DNA of 64,000 bases from Rhodococcus marinonascens NBRC 14363. Its GTDB lineage: Bacteria > Actinomycetota > Actinomycetes > Mycobacteriales > Mycobacteriaceae. Shown here piece by piece: positions 63,641 to 64,000 of the stretch. The stretch covers positions 1 through 64,000 of the forward strand of contig NZ_BCXB01000001.1 in the NCBI RefSeq assembly GCF_001894885.1. Direction: 5' to 3'. Made by a program: the position numbers and the translations under genes. The notes under the pieces are model-generated. The model had not been told where the DNA came from, searched no databases, and saw only the letters and a program-made list of their open reading frames with translations. The number at the start of each line of letters is the position of its first letter. Within the stretch, counting starts at the first letter, position 1.

Positions 63641-64000
63641 ATGCCCCATTCCAACCCGGTTTCTGCATGGAAGTCCCTGCGACAGGGTAACGAGCGTTTC
63701 GTCAACGGAAAGTCGATCCATCCCAGCCAGGGAATCGCCGACCGGGCGAAGCTCGTCAACGAGCAGCACCCAACTGCGGTGCTGTTCGGATGCGGTGATT
63801 CGCGTGTCGCCGCCGAGATCATCTTCGACCAGGGTCTCGGTGACATGTTCGTCGTCCGCACGGCGGGCCACGTCCTCGACGACTCGGTCCTCGGGTCCAT
63901 CGAGTATGCGGTGGAGATCCTGAACGTTCCGCTGATTGTCGTGCTGGGCCACGACGGCTGCGGCGCCGTGAAGGCGACGTTGGACGCCCTCGACGAGGGC
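63641..64000 (+). CDS. Beta-class carbonic anhydrase (5' part, truncated by window)
   Basis: First 120 codons of a zinc carbonic anhydrase, CO2 to bicarbonate. Zinc and catalytic residues are present: Cys and Asp-Arg in LFGCGDSRVAAE, and His and Cys in LGHDGCGAVKA. AWKSLRQGNERFVNGKSIHPSQ is the usual N-terminal stretch. ATG 63641; no ribosome site, with an AT-rich ATATTGGTGCACAATAT dyad just upstream. The gene continues past position 64000. Confidence 0.92.
   Translation, partial: MPHSNPVSAWKSLRQGNERFVNGKSIHPSQGIADRAKLVNEQHPTAVLFGCGDSRVAAEIIFDQGLGDMFVVRTAGHVLDDSVLGSIEYAVEILNVPLIVVLGHDGCGAVKATLDALDEG

Noticed and set aside
1-64000. tRNA, rRNA, insertion sequence or prophage genes
   Set aside because: No tRNA-like T-loop/acceptor patterns, transposase motifs or terminal repeats, or integrase genes were recognised on either strand.

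Overview
The window is high-GC actinobacterial DNA from the Mycobacteriales, most probably a Rhodococcus. The main evidence is a long block in the gene order I recall for Mycobacterium tuberculosis Rv3628 to Rv3588c: ppa, dacB-like, zinc metalloprotease, tilS, hpt, ftsH, folE-folP-folB-folK, DUF3180, DUF6779, DUF2520, panC-panD-coaX, lysS, lsr2, clpC, mhuD, an alpha/beta hydrolase, mutY and a beta-carbonic anhydrase. Lsr2, the heme-degrading MhuD type, a SAM-IV riboswitch and many GTG/TTG starts support this. I see no tRNA, rRNA, CRISPR array, insertion sequence or prophage.

Layout. 1-3.2 kb: an ehuBCDA-type compatible-solute/amino-acid ABC importer. 3.2-7 kb: a bile-acid:sodium-symporter-family protein divergent from a LysR regulator, then a gamma-glutamyltransferase. 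7-12.3 kb: an M1 metallopeptidase overlapping a giant Pls/PosA-type NRPS-like protein, both on the minus strand. 12.5-23.4 kb is accessory: a small ORF coupled to a GNAT, a SAM-IV riboswitch plus cysteine-desulfurase-like enzyme, flavin reductase, YbaK, a TetR/membrane protein pair with a clear twin operator, a PhaC-like hydrolase with an FAD monooxygenase, an EchA21-like dienoyl-CoA isomerase and a 14-helix drug exporter with a repeat tail.

23.5-48.7 kb is the conserved block (pyrophosphate hydrolysis, cell-wall carboxypeptidase, tRNA-Ile lysidine, purine salvage, FtsH, folate, pantothenate/CoA, LysRS, Lsr2, ClpC). It is interrupted by a membrane Ser/Thr kinase, a rhodanese with a cysteine-rich leader peptide, a secreted lipase, and a BlaI/M56 pair facing a 29-codon Met/Cys-rich ORF. 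48.7-57 kb is accessory again: a DinB-like protein and a WYL regulator sharing a 14+5+14 bp perfect inverted repeat, OsmC, a DsbA/FrnE-like protein, DUF5996, and an MHS transporter plus GH1 beta-glucosidase facing a ROK repressor. 57-64 kb: cobalt transporter cbtBA behind a cobalamin riboswitch, mhuD, a hydrolase, a large secreted ricin-lectin/beta-helix protein that looks acquired, YjbQ, mutY and a truncated beta-carbonic anhydrase.

The most interesting items are the Met/Cys-rich small ORF at 43950-44039 beside the blaI-M56 pair, the Cys-Cys leader peptide at 40181-40222, the two riboswitches, and several strong unannotated operators (17421-17449, 49325-49357, 4278-4296). All functional calls come from reading sequence motifs and remembered family features; no database search was run.
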